Assembly (NCBI RefSeq): GCF_003207955.1
Contig: NZ_NOXG01000006.1
Coordinates: 74,142 to 138,141 of the forward strand
Origin: Novacetimonas pomaceti
GTDB lineage: Bacteria; Pseudomonadota; Alphaproteobacteria; Acetobacterales; Acetobacteraceae
Length of the DNA stretch: 64,000 nucleotides
Direction: 5' to 3'
Both the position numbers and the translations under genes were made by a program. How positions within the stretch are numbered: the stretch's first letter is position 1; every line of letters starts with the position of its first letter. Below the pieces are notes generated by a model. The model saw only the letters and a program-made list of their open reading frames with translations, did not search any database and had not been told where the DNA came from. This document shows positions 1 to 8,321 of this stretch, one piece after another.

Positions 1-1512
1 TATGAACCCGCGTTTCGCGAGGGACTGCACAGTTTCCGCTGGCTGCGCGACCTGCGCGCGGTGGGAACCGATGCCGCGCGCCTGCGTGCGCGCGCGCTGG
101 TGGATGACTGGCTGCTCAATCCCCCCACCCATCCCATGGTGCGCGACTGTTCCGTGGCGGGGGCGCGGGTGGCGGCGTGGCTGGGTCATTACGATTTCTT
201 CGCCGCGTCGGCCAGCGACCAGTTCCGCCAGCGCCTGATGGCGCGCCTGCTGGTGGAGGGGCGCACGATTGCCGCCCTGCTGCCGCCGGAATGCCATGAC
301 TGGCAATCCCTGACCGCGCTGAAGGGGCTGCTTGCGGTGGCGGTGGCCATGCCGGAATATACCGGGTTCCTCAGCCGGTACCGGCGTTATATCGATGGGG
401 AGGTCGAACGCCAGATCCTGCCCGATGGCTGGCATGTCCAGCGCAGTCCGGAGGTACAGCTGCGCGCGTTGCGCGAACTGGCGGAAATGCGCGCGATGAT
501 GCAGGCCGCCCAGCATGCGCTGCCCCATTCGGTCGCCCTTGCGCTGGACAAGATGAGCCCCGTCCTGCGGGCCATGCGCCATGGCGACGGGGGGCTGGCG
601 CTGTTCAACGGCAGCCATGAACGGACCGCCACCCTGATCGAGATGGTGCTGTCGCAGGCCACGCGCACGCGGGTGGTCGCCAATGCGATGCCTGATGGCG
701 GATTCGTGCGGGCGCAGGCGGGACGTTCGCTGCTGCTGATCGACGCGGGCGCGCCCGCGCCCACGGGCCATGACCACAACGCGCACGCGGGGACGCTGTC
801 GCTGGAATTTTCGTGCATGCGCCAGCGCCTGATCGTCAATTGCGGCGGTGGCCTGCTGCCGCAATGGAAAAAGGCGCTGCGCCAGACGGCAGCCCATTCC
901 ACCGTTGAGGTGGAGGGGCTTTCCTCCTCCGATTTTCATGAGGACGGCACCGTGGCGCGTCGCCCCGCCCATGTGGAGGTGGAGCATGCAACGCGCGAAG
1001 GCGCGCACTGGATCACCCTGTCGCATGACGGATATTATCCAACGGCGGGCGCGACCTATTCCCGGCGGCTGTATCTGGGAAGCGGTGGCGACGGGCTGCG
1101 TGGCGAGGAAACGATCGAGGGCGAACGCGAACTGGCCTTCGTCCTGCGGCTGCACCTGCATCCATCCGTCTATGCCCAGCCCGATCCCCAGAACGGCACC
1201 GTCGTGCTGGAGGCGGGGGAGCAGACATGGCGTTTCCGCGCCACGGGCGGTGAAGTCGCGGTGGAGGAAAGCGTCTATTCCGGCGGGACGCGGCCGGTGC
1301 CCTCCACCCAGATTGTCGTGCGCGTCACACCCGGTGGCGGACGCAGGCAGCCGGCTGGCGTCGATGACCCCGTAGCCAAGGGGGAGGAGGCCGGAAAAAT
1401 GCCTGACGCCCCGCCTGCGGCGCGAAGCGGGATTCCGGATATTCCCGCGCCGGCGGACGTGCCGCCCGGCCGCAGGCGCAGCGTGATCCGCTGGGGGCTG
1501 GAGCGCGAATGA
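1..1512 (+). CDS. heparinase II/III family protein (5' end outside window)
   Basis: The reading frame is open from the first base, so the true start lies upstream. About 500 residues are visible. The C-terminal half fits the heparinase II/III-like beta-sheet domain: 'HAGTLSLEFS' and 'RLIVNCGG' precede an alternating beta-rich stretch ('AHSTVEVEG', 'GYYPTAGATYSRRLYL'). Family members are polysaccharide lyases or lyase-like proteins of unknown substrate, often beside envelope genes. The last ~55 residues are Pro/Ala/Arg-rich and probably disordered. The stop overlaps the start of the next gene (ATGA at 1509), so the two are likely co-translated. Family call good; substrate unknown. Confidence 0.8.
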   Translation, partial: YEPAFREGLHSFRWLRDLRAVGTDAARLRARALVDDWLLNPPTHPMVRDCSVAGARVAAWLGHYDFFAASASDQFRQRLMARLLVEGRTIAALLPPECHDWQSLTALKGLLAVAVAMPEYTGFLSRYRRYIDGEVERQILPDGWHVQRSPEVQLRALRELAEMRAMMQAAQHALPHSVALALDKMSPVLRAMRHGDGGLALFNGSHERTATLIEMVLSQATRTRVVANAMPDGGFVRAQAGRSLLLIDAGAPAPTGHDHNAHAGTLSLEFSCMRQRLIVNCGGGLLPQWKKALRQTAAHSTVEVEGLSSSDFHEDGTVARRPAHVEVEHATREGAHWITLSHDGYYPTAGATYSRRLYLGSGGDGLRGEETIEGERELAFVLRLHLHPSVYAQPDPQNGTVVLEAGEQTWRFRATGGEVAVEESVYSGGTRPVPSTQIVVRVTPGGGRRQPAGVDDPVAKGEEAGKMPDAPPAARSGIPDIPAPADVPPGRRRSVIRWGLERE

Positions 1513-2684
1513 CGCCCGGGCGGGGAATGAAAATCCTCGAAATCACGAATGTTGATTTCGCGCTGTATCATTTCCTGCATCCGCTGATGCGCCGGTTGCG
1601 TGACCAGGGACATGAAGTCGTCGGGGCCTGCGCCGAAGGGCCGCTGCTGGCGGGCGTGCGGGCCGATGGCTTTCGCGTGGAACCCGTAGCCATGGCGCGT
1701 TCCTTTTCCCCGCTGGCGCAGGTGCGCGCGCTGGGGGCGCTGATCCGCCTGATCCGGCGGGAACGGCCCGACATGGTACATGTCCACATGCCCATCAGCG
1801 GCCTGCTGGGCCGTTTTGCCGCGTGGCTGTGTGGCGTCCCGCGCGTGGCCTATACCTGTCACGGGTTCCTGTTCAACCAGCCCGGACCGGCATGGCGGCG
1901 GATGCTGGCGCTCGTGCTGGAATGGCTGGCGGGACGCATCACCGATATCTACCTCACCGTCTCGCAGGAGGAGGCGCGGGATGCGCGGCGGCTGGGCATA
2001 CACCGGCATGCCACGGCCATCGGCAACGGACGCGATGGGAAGGTCTTTCGCCCCGATGCGCCGACCCGCCGCAGGGTGCGCGCCGAACTGGGGGCTGCGG
2101 CGGATGATGTCGTCATCCTCGCGGTTTCGCGTCTGGTGCGGCACAAGGGATACCCGGAACTGCTGGCGGCGATGCGCGACGTGCCCGAAGCCACGCTATG
2201 GATCGCGGGCGAGCGCCTGCCCACCGATCATGGTCCCGACATGGGGGCGTGCCTCGATGCGGCCGGGGCGGAACTCGGGCCACGGCTGAAGCGCCTTGGA
2301 TATCGCGCCGACGTGGCGGACCTGATGGCGGCGGCGGACATCTTTGTCCTGCCCAGCCATTTCGAGGGGCTTCCCATGACGGTGATCGAGGCGATGCTGT
2401 GTGGCCTGCCGGTCGTGGGCAGCAATATCCGTGGCATCCGCGAACAGATTGTGGAAGGGGTGAGCGGCTTTTGCGTGCCGGCGGGGCAGGTTGCGGCCCT
2501 GTCGGCGGCGCTGGGGCGGCTTGCCCGCGACGCGTCGCTGCGCCGCCGCATGGGGGATGCGGGGCGCCAGCGCGCGCTGGAACTGTTTTTACAGGAAAGG
2601 GTGATCGCCCGCACGGCTGCCCTGCTGACGCGCGATGCGGGCGAAGGGCGTCAGGGCTGGGAAAGTTCGCCGCCCATTTCCTGA
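1509..2684 (+). CDS. GT4-type glycosyltransferase
   Basis: A 391-residue retaining glycosyltransferase of the GT-B fold. The N-terminal acceptor domain begins 'MKILEITNVDFALYHFL' and carries 'VHVHMPISGLLGRF'. The C-terminal donor domain has 'ILAVSRLVRHKGYPELL' and the EX7E-type motif in 'HFEGLPMTVIEAM' that contacts the nucleotide-sugar. No signal peptide, so cytoplasmic or peripheral. The start at 1509 overlaps the heparinase stop (ATGA). A second in-frame ATG at 1527 begins the conserved domain and could be the real start. Probable role is building a surface polysaccharide; the sugar is not predictable. The last 34 bases run tail-to-tail over the end of the gene on the other strand. Confidence 0.88.
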   Translation: MTPGRGMKILEITNVDFALYHFLHPLMRRLRDQGHEVVGACAEGPLLAGVRADGFRVEPVAMARSFSPLAQVRALGALIRLIRRERPDMVHVHMPISGLLGRFAAWLCGVPRVAYTCHGFLFNQPGPAWRRMLALVLEWLAGRITDIYLTVSQEEARDARRLGIHRHATAIGNGRDGKVFRPDAPTRRRVRAELGAAADDVVILAVSRLVRHKGYPELLAAMRDVPEATLWIAGERLPTDHGPDMGACLDAAGAELGPRLKRLGYRADVADLMAAADIFVLPSHFEGLPMTVIEAMLCGLPVVGSNIRGIREQIVEGVSGFCVPAGQVAALSAALGRLARDASLRRRMGDAGRQRALELFLQERVIARTAALLTRDAGEGRQGWESSPPIS

Positions 2685-3154
2685 ATCAGGGCCTGGGTTT
2701 CCTGCGGGTGGGTGTTGATCAGCTTCACGTTGGCGGGGTTCAGCGCGGGCGCGCCCTTGGGGGCCTGCTGGTGCATCAGGGCGGTCGTCATGCCGAATGT
2801 GGTGATGCCCATGACGAAATCCGAAGCACTCAGCCCATGGTCGCGCAGGATCGGCATCAGGCGTTCCGTCTGTGCCGTGCGTTCGATGGTCTGCGACAGG
2901 GACAGGTTGCTGGTGTCCGGCGGGGGAACGTTGCGCGCCTTGATCTCCTTGATGGTCGGGATCATGATCGCAAAGAAATTGTCAGGCAGGCGGTACTGCG
3001 CGGCGGCATTGATGTCATGCGCCATCGTCGCCTTCGGGTCGGGCGCGGGCTGTGCCTGTGCCGGGGCCGCCGCGGGTGCGGGCGCTGCCATCGCTGGCAG
3101 CGCAGGCAGGGCCACCGCAAGGGCGGCGGCAAGGATGTATGTGCGGAACGTCAT
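2651..3154 (-). CDS. secreted protein of unknown function
   Basis: The start ATG overlaps the stop of the upstream aminopeptidase (ATGA at 3151-3154), giving 167 residues; another ATG five codons upstream (3169) is less likely. The N-terminus 'MTFRTYILAAALAVALPALPAMA' region is a clear Sec signal peptide ending near an AxA site, followed by an Ala/Pro-rich linker and a compact helical domain ('DINAAAQYRLPDNFFAIMIPTI', 'ASDFVMGITTFGM'). I do not recognise the domain. Coupling to an aminopeptidase could mean a periplasmic partner, but that is guesswork. The 3' end overlaps the glycosyltransferase by 34 bases. Confidence 0.7.
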   Translation of the reverse strand: MTFRTYILAAALAVALPALPAMAAPAPAAAPAQAQPAPDPKATMAHDINAAAQYRLPDNFFAIMIPTIKEIKARNVPPPDTSNLSLSQTIERTAQTERLMPILRDHGLSASDFVMGITTFGMTTALMHQQAPKGAPALNPANVKLINTHPQETQALIQEMGGELSQP

Positions 3155-4410
3155 GGCTGGCTGGTCCATTCCCCCTGTTTCATCAACGATTCGCGGCTGC
3201 CGTCATGGGTGATGGCATCCACGTCGATCCGGTTTGATCCGATCATCCAGTCGATATGGATGAAGCTGGAATTCGCGCCGCGCTCGCTCAGCTGCGCCTC
3301 TGTCAGGCTGTCGGTGTCGAGCATGCATTTGGTATAGGACTGTCCCAACGCGATATGGCTGGCCGCGTTTTCATCGAACAGCGTGTTGCGGAACAGGATG
3401 CCGCTGCTGGAAATGGGGGACGACGCGGGAACCAGCGCGACCTCGCCCAGGCGGCGCGCGCCTTCGTCGGTATCGAGTATGCGCGTCAGCACCTCCTGCC
3501 CGGCGCTGGCGCTGGCCTCCACGATGCGGCCCTCCTCGAAACGGACGGCGATATCGTCGATCAGCGTTCCCTGATGGAACAGGGGTTTGGTCGCGCGGAC
3601 CGTGCCGTTGACGCGACGGGCGTGCGGGGTGGTAAAGACCTCTTCCGTCGGGATGTTGGGGTTGCAGACGATGCCGTTGCGCGCGGGTTCCGATCCGCCC
3701 GCCCAGGCATGGCCATCCGCCAGCCCGACCGTAAGGTCCGTATCAGGCCCCCGGAAATGCAGCGCCGCGAAACGTCGTTCATTCAGCCACGCGGCCCGGC
3801 GGTGCAGGATTTCGTTATGCCGCGCCCATTCGGCCACGGGATCGTCGGCGGTGACGCGCGATGCGGCGAAGATGGCGTCCCACAGCCGCGCCAGCGCCTG
3901 ATCGGCCGGCAGGTCGGGAAAGACCTGCTGGGCCCATGCGGGGGTGGCGCAGGCCACGATGTTCCAGTTGATGGCGAAATTCGTGATCAGTTCCATCGAC
4001 GCGCGACCCGCCAGCGAATTCGCGCGGGAGGCGCGGGCGACGCGTTCATGGTTTTCGCGCGCCAGCAGGATGGGATTTCCGCCGGTAATCGCCAGACGCG
4101 CCGCGCCATTGCGATAGGCATCGGCCATTCCGTCATGCAGCCATTTCGCCGCCGTGTCGAATGCATCGTCCGGCGCATGGCGGAAACGCGCCAGCGTGGT
4201 TTCGTCGTCGGTGTAGAAGGTGCTGACCAGCGACGCACCGGCGCGATAGGCATGTTCGGTGATGCGCCGGACCAGCGGCACGGCCTCCAGCGGGGCGGTG
4301 ATCAGCAGTTGCTGGCCATGGGCGATGTTCAGCCCGACCCGGACCGCAACCTCGCCAAGCCGGTCCAGAAGTTCTGCGTGGTTGGGTACTGCGGGCATGC
4401 GTGGGTTCAT
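3151..4410 (-). CDS. M29-family metallo-aminopeptidase
   Basis: A 419-residue peptidase of family M29 (aminopeptidase T/AmpS type), which removes N-terminal residues from peptides using a two-metal centre. Likely metal ligands are visible in order: Glu in 'NIPTEEVFTTP', Glu in 'LGEVALVP', His and Tyr in 'HIALGQSY', and His-x-Asp in 'SSFIHIDWMIGS'. The N-terminal ~190 residues form the family's alpha/beta domain. No signal peptide, so cytoplasmic. Starts 'MNPRMPAVPNHAELLDRLGEVAV'; the Met at residue 5 is an alternative. First gene of a two-gene unit with the secreted protein, joined by ATGA. Confidence 0.9.
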   Translation of the reverse strand: MNPRMPAVPNHAELLDRLGEVAVRVGLNIAHGQQLLITAPLEAVPLVRRITEHAYRAGASLVSTFYTDDETTLARFRHAPDDAFDTAAKWLHDGMADAYRNGAARLAITGGNPILLARENHERVARASRANSLAGRASMELITNFAINWNIVACATPAWAQQVFPDLPADQALARLWDAIFAASRVTADDPVAEWARHNEILHRRAAWLNERRFAALHFRGPDTDLTVGLADGHAWAGGSEPARNGIVCNPNIPTEEVFTTPHARRVNGTVRATKPLFHQGTLIDDIAVRFEEGRIVEASASAGQEVLTRILDTDEGARRLGEVALVPASSPISSSGILFRNTLFDENAASHIALGQSYTKCMLDTDSLTEAQLSERGANSSFIHIDWMIGSNRIDVDAITHDGSRESLMKQGEWTSQP

Positions 4411-4545
4411 CCTGTTGATGACGGTGCAGGGGCCGGGCGGGATGGAACCGCCCCGGCCCTTGGCGGGAAGCCTGTCACGATACGATAGACGACATTGCCG
4501 GGTTGCGTAAAATCATACCTTATCGTGGGAAAGGATGCGAAGGCG

Positions 4546-5007
4546 ATGGAAATGACAGGTGCCCCGGACGCGCTCGGCGATGCCGTCAGGCTCTGCGCGC
4601 TCGATGCCGCGCGTGAACGTCCACAACGCGTCGTGACGCAGGGCCGCGCGCTGGTGGTATGGACGACACAGGACGGGCAGCCATGCGTGTTCGACGATCG
4701 CTGTCCCCATGGCAACGCGCGGCTGTCGGGTGGATATGTGATGTATGACCGGCTGGTCTGTCCGCTGCATATGTGGACATTCGGTGTGCATGGCGACGTG
4801 GATGCGCCCGGTGGCCGGATGGAGACGGCGAATCCGATGCCGCGCCCCTATGTCGCATGGGTCGATGACGGCGCGGTATGGGCCAGCGTGCGGCCCGCCC
4901 CTACGCCGGCCCGCGGACCTTCGTCCGTAGCGGGGGGAGCATCAGTCGTTGGGGCGCAGGCCAGGTCCTCGCGCATCAGCCAGCCACGGATGACCGCCAG
5001 GATATAG
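4546..5007 (+). CDS. Rieske [2Fe-2S] domain protein
   Basis: A small Rieske protein (153 residues from the chosen ATG). Cluster ligands are intact: 'CPHGNARLSGG' supplies Cys and His, and 'CPLHMWTF' 18-20 residues later supplies the second pair. This spacing is typical of NirD/ferredoxin-type Rieske subunits that pass electrons to an oxygenase or reductase. The frame extends upstream to 4495, but 4546 has the AAGGATGCGAAGGCG stretch in front and begins just before the domain. The last ~40 residues, after 'VWASV', are low complexity and overlap the end of the opposite gene by 160 bases, so that tail may have little function. No oxygenase partner lies nearby. Confidence 0.78.
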   Translation: MEMTGAPDALGDAVRLCALDAARERPQRVVTQGRALVVWTTQDGQPCVFDDRCPHGNARLSGGYVMYDRLVCPLHMWTFGVHGDVDAPGGRMETANPMPRPYVAWVDDGAVWASVRPAPTPARGPSSVAGGASVVGAQARSSRISQPRMTARI

Positions 5008-5462
5008 GCCTGCTGCGTCGGTTGCAGGTCATGCCCCTTGGTAAATCCATGCCATTTTTCGATACAGCCACGACAGCAGGTGCCCGTGGCGTGCTGGGCC
5101 ACGAAAACCGGATGGCCCCGCCAGGGTGTCTGCCGCCCGTCCTTATGCGGATGGGCGGGGGCAAGCCGGGTCGCGATGAATTCGGTGGCATGGCGGGATA
5201 CGGCCTGCAGCCCCTGCCGGCGCAGATAGGCCCGGTCCCTGTCGTCGAGATGGAATCTGGCGCGGAATCCCGAACGCGACAGCCGCGCCCACAGATCCGG
5301 CGCGACGGCGGGCAGGGGACATGTCGGGTCGGGTGGCGCGGGCGGTTCGCGTCGCGGTGGCGCGGGGGACGCGAACAGGTCCGCCTGCCGCCCATCCACG
5401 TCGTCGGTCACATTGTCAGCCGCGCCCGGCCCTGGCCTGCGGGCGGAATGGGGATGCCTCAT
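4848..5462 (-). CDS. DUF4186 family protein
   Basis: A 204-residue protein with the strongly conserved DUF4186 core at about residues 58-165: 'LSRSGFRARFHLDDRDRAYL', 'RQTPWRGHPVFVAQHATGTC', 'CRGCIEKWHGF', and 'QQAYILAVIRGWL'. The Cys-Cys-x2-Cys and neighbouring His residues could bind a metal, which is inference. Function is not established for the family. The N-terminal ~55 residues (Pro/Arg-rich) and the C-terminal ~40 residues are outside the core. The C-terminal part overlaps the Rieske gene tail-to-tail by 160 bases. It lies 20 bases upstream of tyrS on the same strand in order tyrS then DUF4186, so it may share that transcript. Confidence 0.85.
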   Translation of the reverse strand: MRHPHSARRPGPGAADNVTDDVDGRQADLFASPAPPRREPPAPPDPTCPLPAVAPDLWARLSRSGFRARFHLDDRDRAYLRRQGLQAVSRHATEFIATRLAPAHPHKDGRQTPWRGHPVFVAQHATGTCCRGCIEKWHGFTKGHDLQPTQQAYILAVIRGWLMREDLACAPTTDAPPATDEGPRAGVGAGRTLAHTAPSSTHAT

Positions 5463-5482
5463 CCGTTGTCCGGTGCCACCGC

Positions 5483-6727
5483 TCAGGCCGGGCGGACGAG
5501 GATGTGCTTTTTCCTGCCCGATGACAGCTTGAGGACGCCGTCATGCAGGTCGCCTTCGCCGATCACGCGCCCCTCGTCCGCGATGACCTCATCATTGAGG
5601 CGCGCGCCACCCCCACGGATCAGGCGCCGTGCCTCGCCATTGCTGGCGACAAGGCCGCTGTCCGCGAGCAGGCGGAACGCCGCGATGCCCTCGCGCAGGG
5701 TGGCGGCGGGAAGGGTGATGGTGGGCAGCGCGTCGGCGCTCAGCGCGCCTTCCTCGAACGTGCGGCGCGCGGCTTCGGCCGCTTCCTGCGCCGCCGCGCG
5801 ACCGTGGCACAGCGCCGTCGCTTCGGTGGCGAGGACCTTTTTCGCCTCGTTGATGCCCGCGCCGGGCAGGGCGGCAAGGCGGTCGCATTCCTCGATCGGC
5901 AGGTCGGTGAACAGGCGCAGGAAACGCCCGACATCCGCATCCTCCGTATTGCGCCAGAACTGCCAGTATTCAAACACCGGCAGGCGTGCAGCCGACAGCC
6001 AGACCGCACCACGCGCGGACTTGCCCATCTTGGCGCCCGAACTGGTGGTCAGCAGCGGGGTCGTCAGGCCGAACACCTGCTGCTGGTTCATCCGGCGCAC
6101 GAGGTCGATGCCCGAGACGATGTTGCCCCACTGGTCCGATCCCCCCATCTGCAGCGTCACGCCATGACGCGCGTTGAGTTCGCGAAAGTCATAGGACTGC
6201 AGGATGGAGTAGTTGAATTCGAGGAAGGTCAGCCCCTGTTCGCGCTCCAGCCGGCTGCGGACCGAATCGAATGACAGCATCCGGTTGACCGAGAAATGGA
6301 CGCCCACGTCACGCAGCAGGTCGATATAGGACAGCCGGTCCAGCCAGTCGGCATTGTTCGCCAGCATGGCCCCACCGGTGGAGTCAAAGGACAGGAACTG
6401 CCGCAGGCATCCCTCGATCCCGTGCAGGTTGTGCGCGATCGTTTCCGCCGTCATGAGCTGGCGCGCCTCCTCACGGAAGGAGGGATCGCCGATCCGCGCC
6501 GTCCCGCCACCCAGTAGGGCAACCGGGCGGTGCCCATGCTTTTGCAGGAGCCGCAGCATCATGATCTGGATCAGGCTGCCGACATGCAGGCTGTCCGCGG
6601 TGGGATCGAACCCGATATACCCCGCGACCGGCCCGGCCTGCATGGCCGCGTCAAGCGCCTCCATGTCGGTGCACTGGAAGATGAAGCCACGTGCCTCGGC
6701 CTCGCGGAGGAATTCGCTTTTGGGCAT
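5483..6727 (-). CDS. tyrS: tyrosyl-tRNA synthetase
   Basis: Charges tRNA-Tyr. The 414-residue length is normal for the bacterial TyrRS group. The class I signatures are present: the HIGH-type 'HVGSL' at residues 48-52 and the KMSKS-type 'KMGKS' at 233-237. The tyrosine pocket motif 'YSILQSYDF' and 'GGSDQWGNI' are intact. The C-terminal S4-like RNA-binding domain has 'LIRGGGARLNDEV'. Start at 6727 gives the usual N-terminus. DUF4186 follows 20 bases downstream on the same strand. Nothing unusual. Confidence 0.97.
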   Translation of the reverse strand: MPKSEFLREAEARGFIFQCTDMEALDAAMQAGPVAGYIGFDPTADSLHVGSLIQIMMLRLLQKHGHRPVALLGGGTARIGDPSFREEARQLMTAETIAHNLHGIEGCLRQFLSFDSTGGAMLANNADWLDRLSYIDLLRDVGVHFSVNRMLSFDSVRSRLEREQGLTFLEFNYSILQSYDFRELNARHGVTLQMGGSDQWGNIVSGIDLVRRMNQQQVFGLTTPLLTTSSGAKMGKSARGAVWLSAARLPVFEYWQFWRNTEDADVGRFLRLFTDLPIEECDRLAALPGAGINEAKKVLATEATALCHGRAAAQEAAEAARRTFEEGALSADALPTITLPAATLREGIAAFRLLADSGLVASNGEARRLIRGGGARLNDEVIADEGRVIGEGDLHDGVLKLSSGRKKHILVRPA

Positions 6728-7033
6728 GATCTCTACTGTATCTGCGGGTTGTCACCGATCCGCGACGGCGGATATGCGACGGGGTCTAGCACGGTCGCGC
6801 CCTGTGATGAAACTATAGCCGATGAAACCATGGCCGATGAAACCGGGGCGCGTTTCATGCGTTCGGCACGGCAGGGACATAACGGGCGACATTACCGCCT
6901 GTCCGGTTTTGCGACCGGACAGGCGCAGCAGGGACATGCCATGACGCGACATGCCGGCGCACCACCGGATACAGGCCGACCGCGCACGGGCATCGCCAGC
7001 GTGCGCATCGCCGGCGTGCGCAACGGCGAATGC
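6728..7033. other. intergenic gap with a short tandem repeat
   Basis: This 306-base gap lies between tyrS and the upstream hydrolase, both on the minus strand. It must hold the tyrS promoter and leader. I see no convincing protein, T-box or tRNA-like leader. The only clear structure is the 15-base tandem repeat listed separately. Confidence 0.5.
6806..6843. repeat. 15-bp tandem repeat, about 2.5 units
   Basis: GATGAAAC recurs exactly every 15 bases at 6806, 6821 and 6836, separated by TATAGCC and CATGGCC. It sits about 80-120 bases upstream of the tyrS start. Possibly slippage, possibly a binding array; no function shown. Confidence 0.75.
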
Positions 7034-7699
7034 TCAGTCGGCGGCCAGGGCCAGCGCGTGGCGGTTCATCACGGTGCTGACGTGATCTTCCAGCGCGGCC
7101 GCGACCTCATCGGCATGGTTGGCAAAGATATGGTCGGCACCCTTGAAGATGCGGTAATCGACCTCGACCCCCTTCTGGGTGTTCAGCTTGTCCACCAGCT
7201 TGTGCACGGCGGGTTCGGGGACCAGTTCGTCGGCATCGCCCGCGATCATCAGGCCCCCGCAGGGACACGGGGCGAGGAAGCCGAAATCGTAATGGTTGGC
7301 GGGCGGGGCGACGCTGATCCAGCCGGTGATTTCGGGGCGGCGCATCAGCAGCTGCATGCCCACGAACGCGCCGAAGGAATATCCCGCGATCCACAGGCCG
7401 CGCGCGTTCGGGTTGACCATCTGCATCCAGTCGAGGGCGGCGGCGGCATCGGAGATTTCACCGATTCCCCCGTCATAGCGCCCCTGCGAACGCCCCACCC
7501 CGCGCGAGTTGTAGCGCATGACCGAAAAGCCCATCTTTTCGAACTCGCGATACATCGCATAGGTGATGCGGTTGTTCATGGTGCCGCCATGCAGCGGGTG
7601 CGGATGAAGGATCAGCGCAAGCGGCGCATTCGGCTCGCTTGAATGATGGTAGCGTCCTTCCAGGCGGCCGTCAGGGCCGGCGAACATGACCTCAGGCAT
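7034..7699 (-). CDS. alpha/beta hydrolase (COG2945 type)
   Basis: A 221-residue alpha/beta hydrolase from the ATG at 7699, preceded by GCGGGAT. The open frame continues upstream, but the conserved family starts at 'MPEVMFAGPDGRLEG'. Family marks: 'HPHPLHGGTMNN', 'RYNSRGVGRSQG', nucleophile elbow 'GYSFG', acid 'GDADELV' and catalytic His 'KGADHIF'. Members of this group are predicted esterases or dienelactone-hydrolase-like enzymes of unknown substrate. No signal peptide. It stands alone, with gaps of ~300 and ~620 bases on either side. Confidence 0.85.
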   Translation of the reverse strand: MPEVMFAGPDGRLEGRYHHSSEPNAPLALILHPHPLHGGTMNNRITYAMYREFEKMGFSVMRYNSRGVGRSQGRYDGGIGEISDAAAALDWMQMVNPNARGLWIAGYSFGAFVGMQLLMRRPEITGWISVAPPANHYDFGFLAPCPCGGLMIAGDADELVPEPAVHKLVDKLNTQKGVEVDYRIFKGADHIFANHADEVAAALEDHVSTVMNRHALALAAD

Positions 7700-8321
7700 A
7701 TAAGATCCCGCATATGGTTGCCCGGTGGCCTGATGGCATGGCGCCGGGGCGGTTGGCGTTTCATTCCTTCCGATAACGATGCCCCGCATCGGACAGGCGG
7801 CTGTTCAATTGCCCCCACGGGCGGCGGAACCACCCCGGGGAACGCCACGCGGCCGTGATGTCAGCTGCAATGGCGGCAGTAAATCCAAAATGAATATCCG
7901 CATCCGGTCGTGCCGGATGCCATGATGACTGTGTGCGGACCCGGATATATACCGATTGGGCCTGATAATGCTGACGTGGCCTAGTGATTAAAAATGTTTC
8001 TTTGTCGGGTAAGCATTGCATTTGCGGCAGGTATGGGTGTCATGCGCATGCCGTCATGGCTGGCGGATGAAGGGCCGGCGCGGACTGCCTGCATGGATGC
8101 TGCCTCATGATCTACGCTCCGCTATTGCGATCGTGTACGGGGACGCGGCTGCCGATGTGCGACTGCCAGCGTCACGTCTCATTCGGCCCTGCGCGGCCCT
8201 GCCGCCAGGTCGGATGCGCAGCTTATAGCGAGGCCAATTCACAAATTGCCAGATAAATCGTAAACTTAAACCACAAAGTAATGTCGTGGTATTGCTGGCG
8301 ACATATGGATCGGGGACTGAA
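7700..8321. other. 622-base gap between divergent genes
   Basis: Separates the alpha/beta hydrolase (minus) from the cysteine desulfurase cluster (plus). Small open frames exist (for example 8016-8228) but have poor composition and no family resemblance. The last ~90 bases before the desulfurase are AT-richer (AGATAAATCGTAAACTTAAA near 8251) and are the likely promoter region of the sulfur cluster. I recognise no IscR, RirA or Fur site and no riboswitch. Confidence 0.5.

Noticed and set aside
8016..8228. 70-codon open frame in the gap before the desulfurases
   Set aside because: Cys/Arg-rich, without ribosome-binding site or resemblance to known small proteins.
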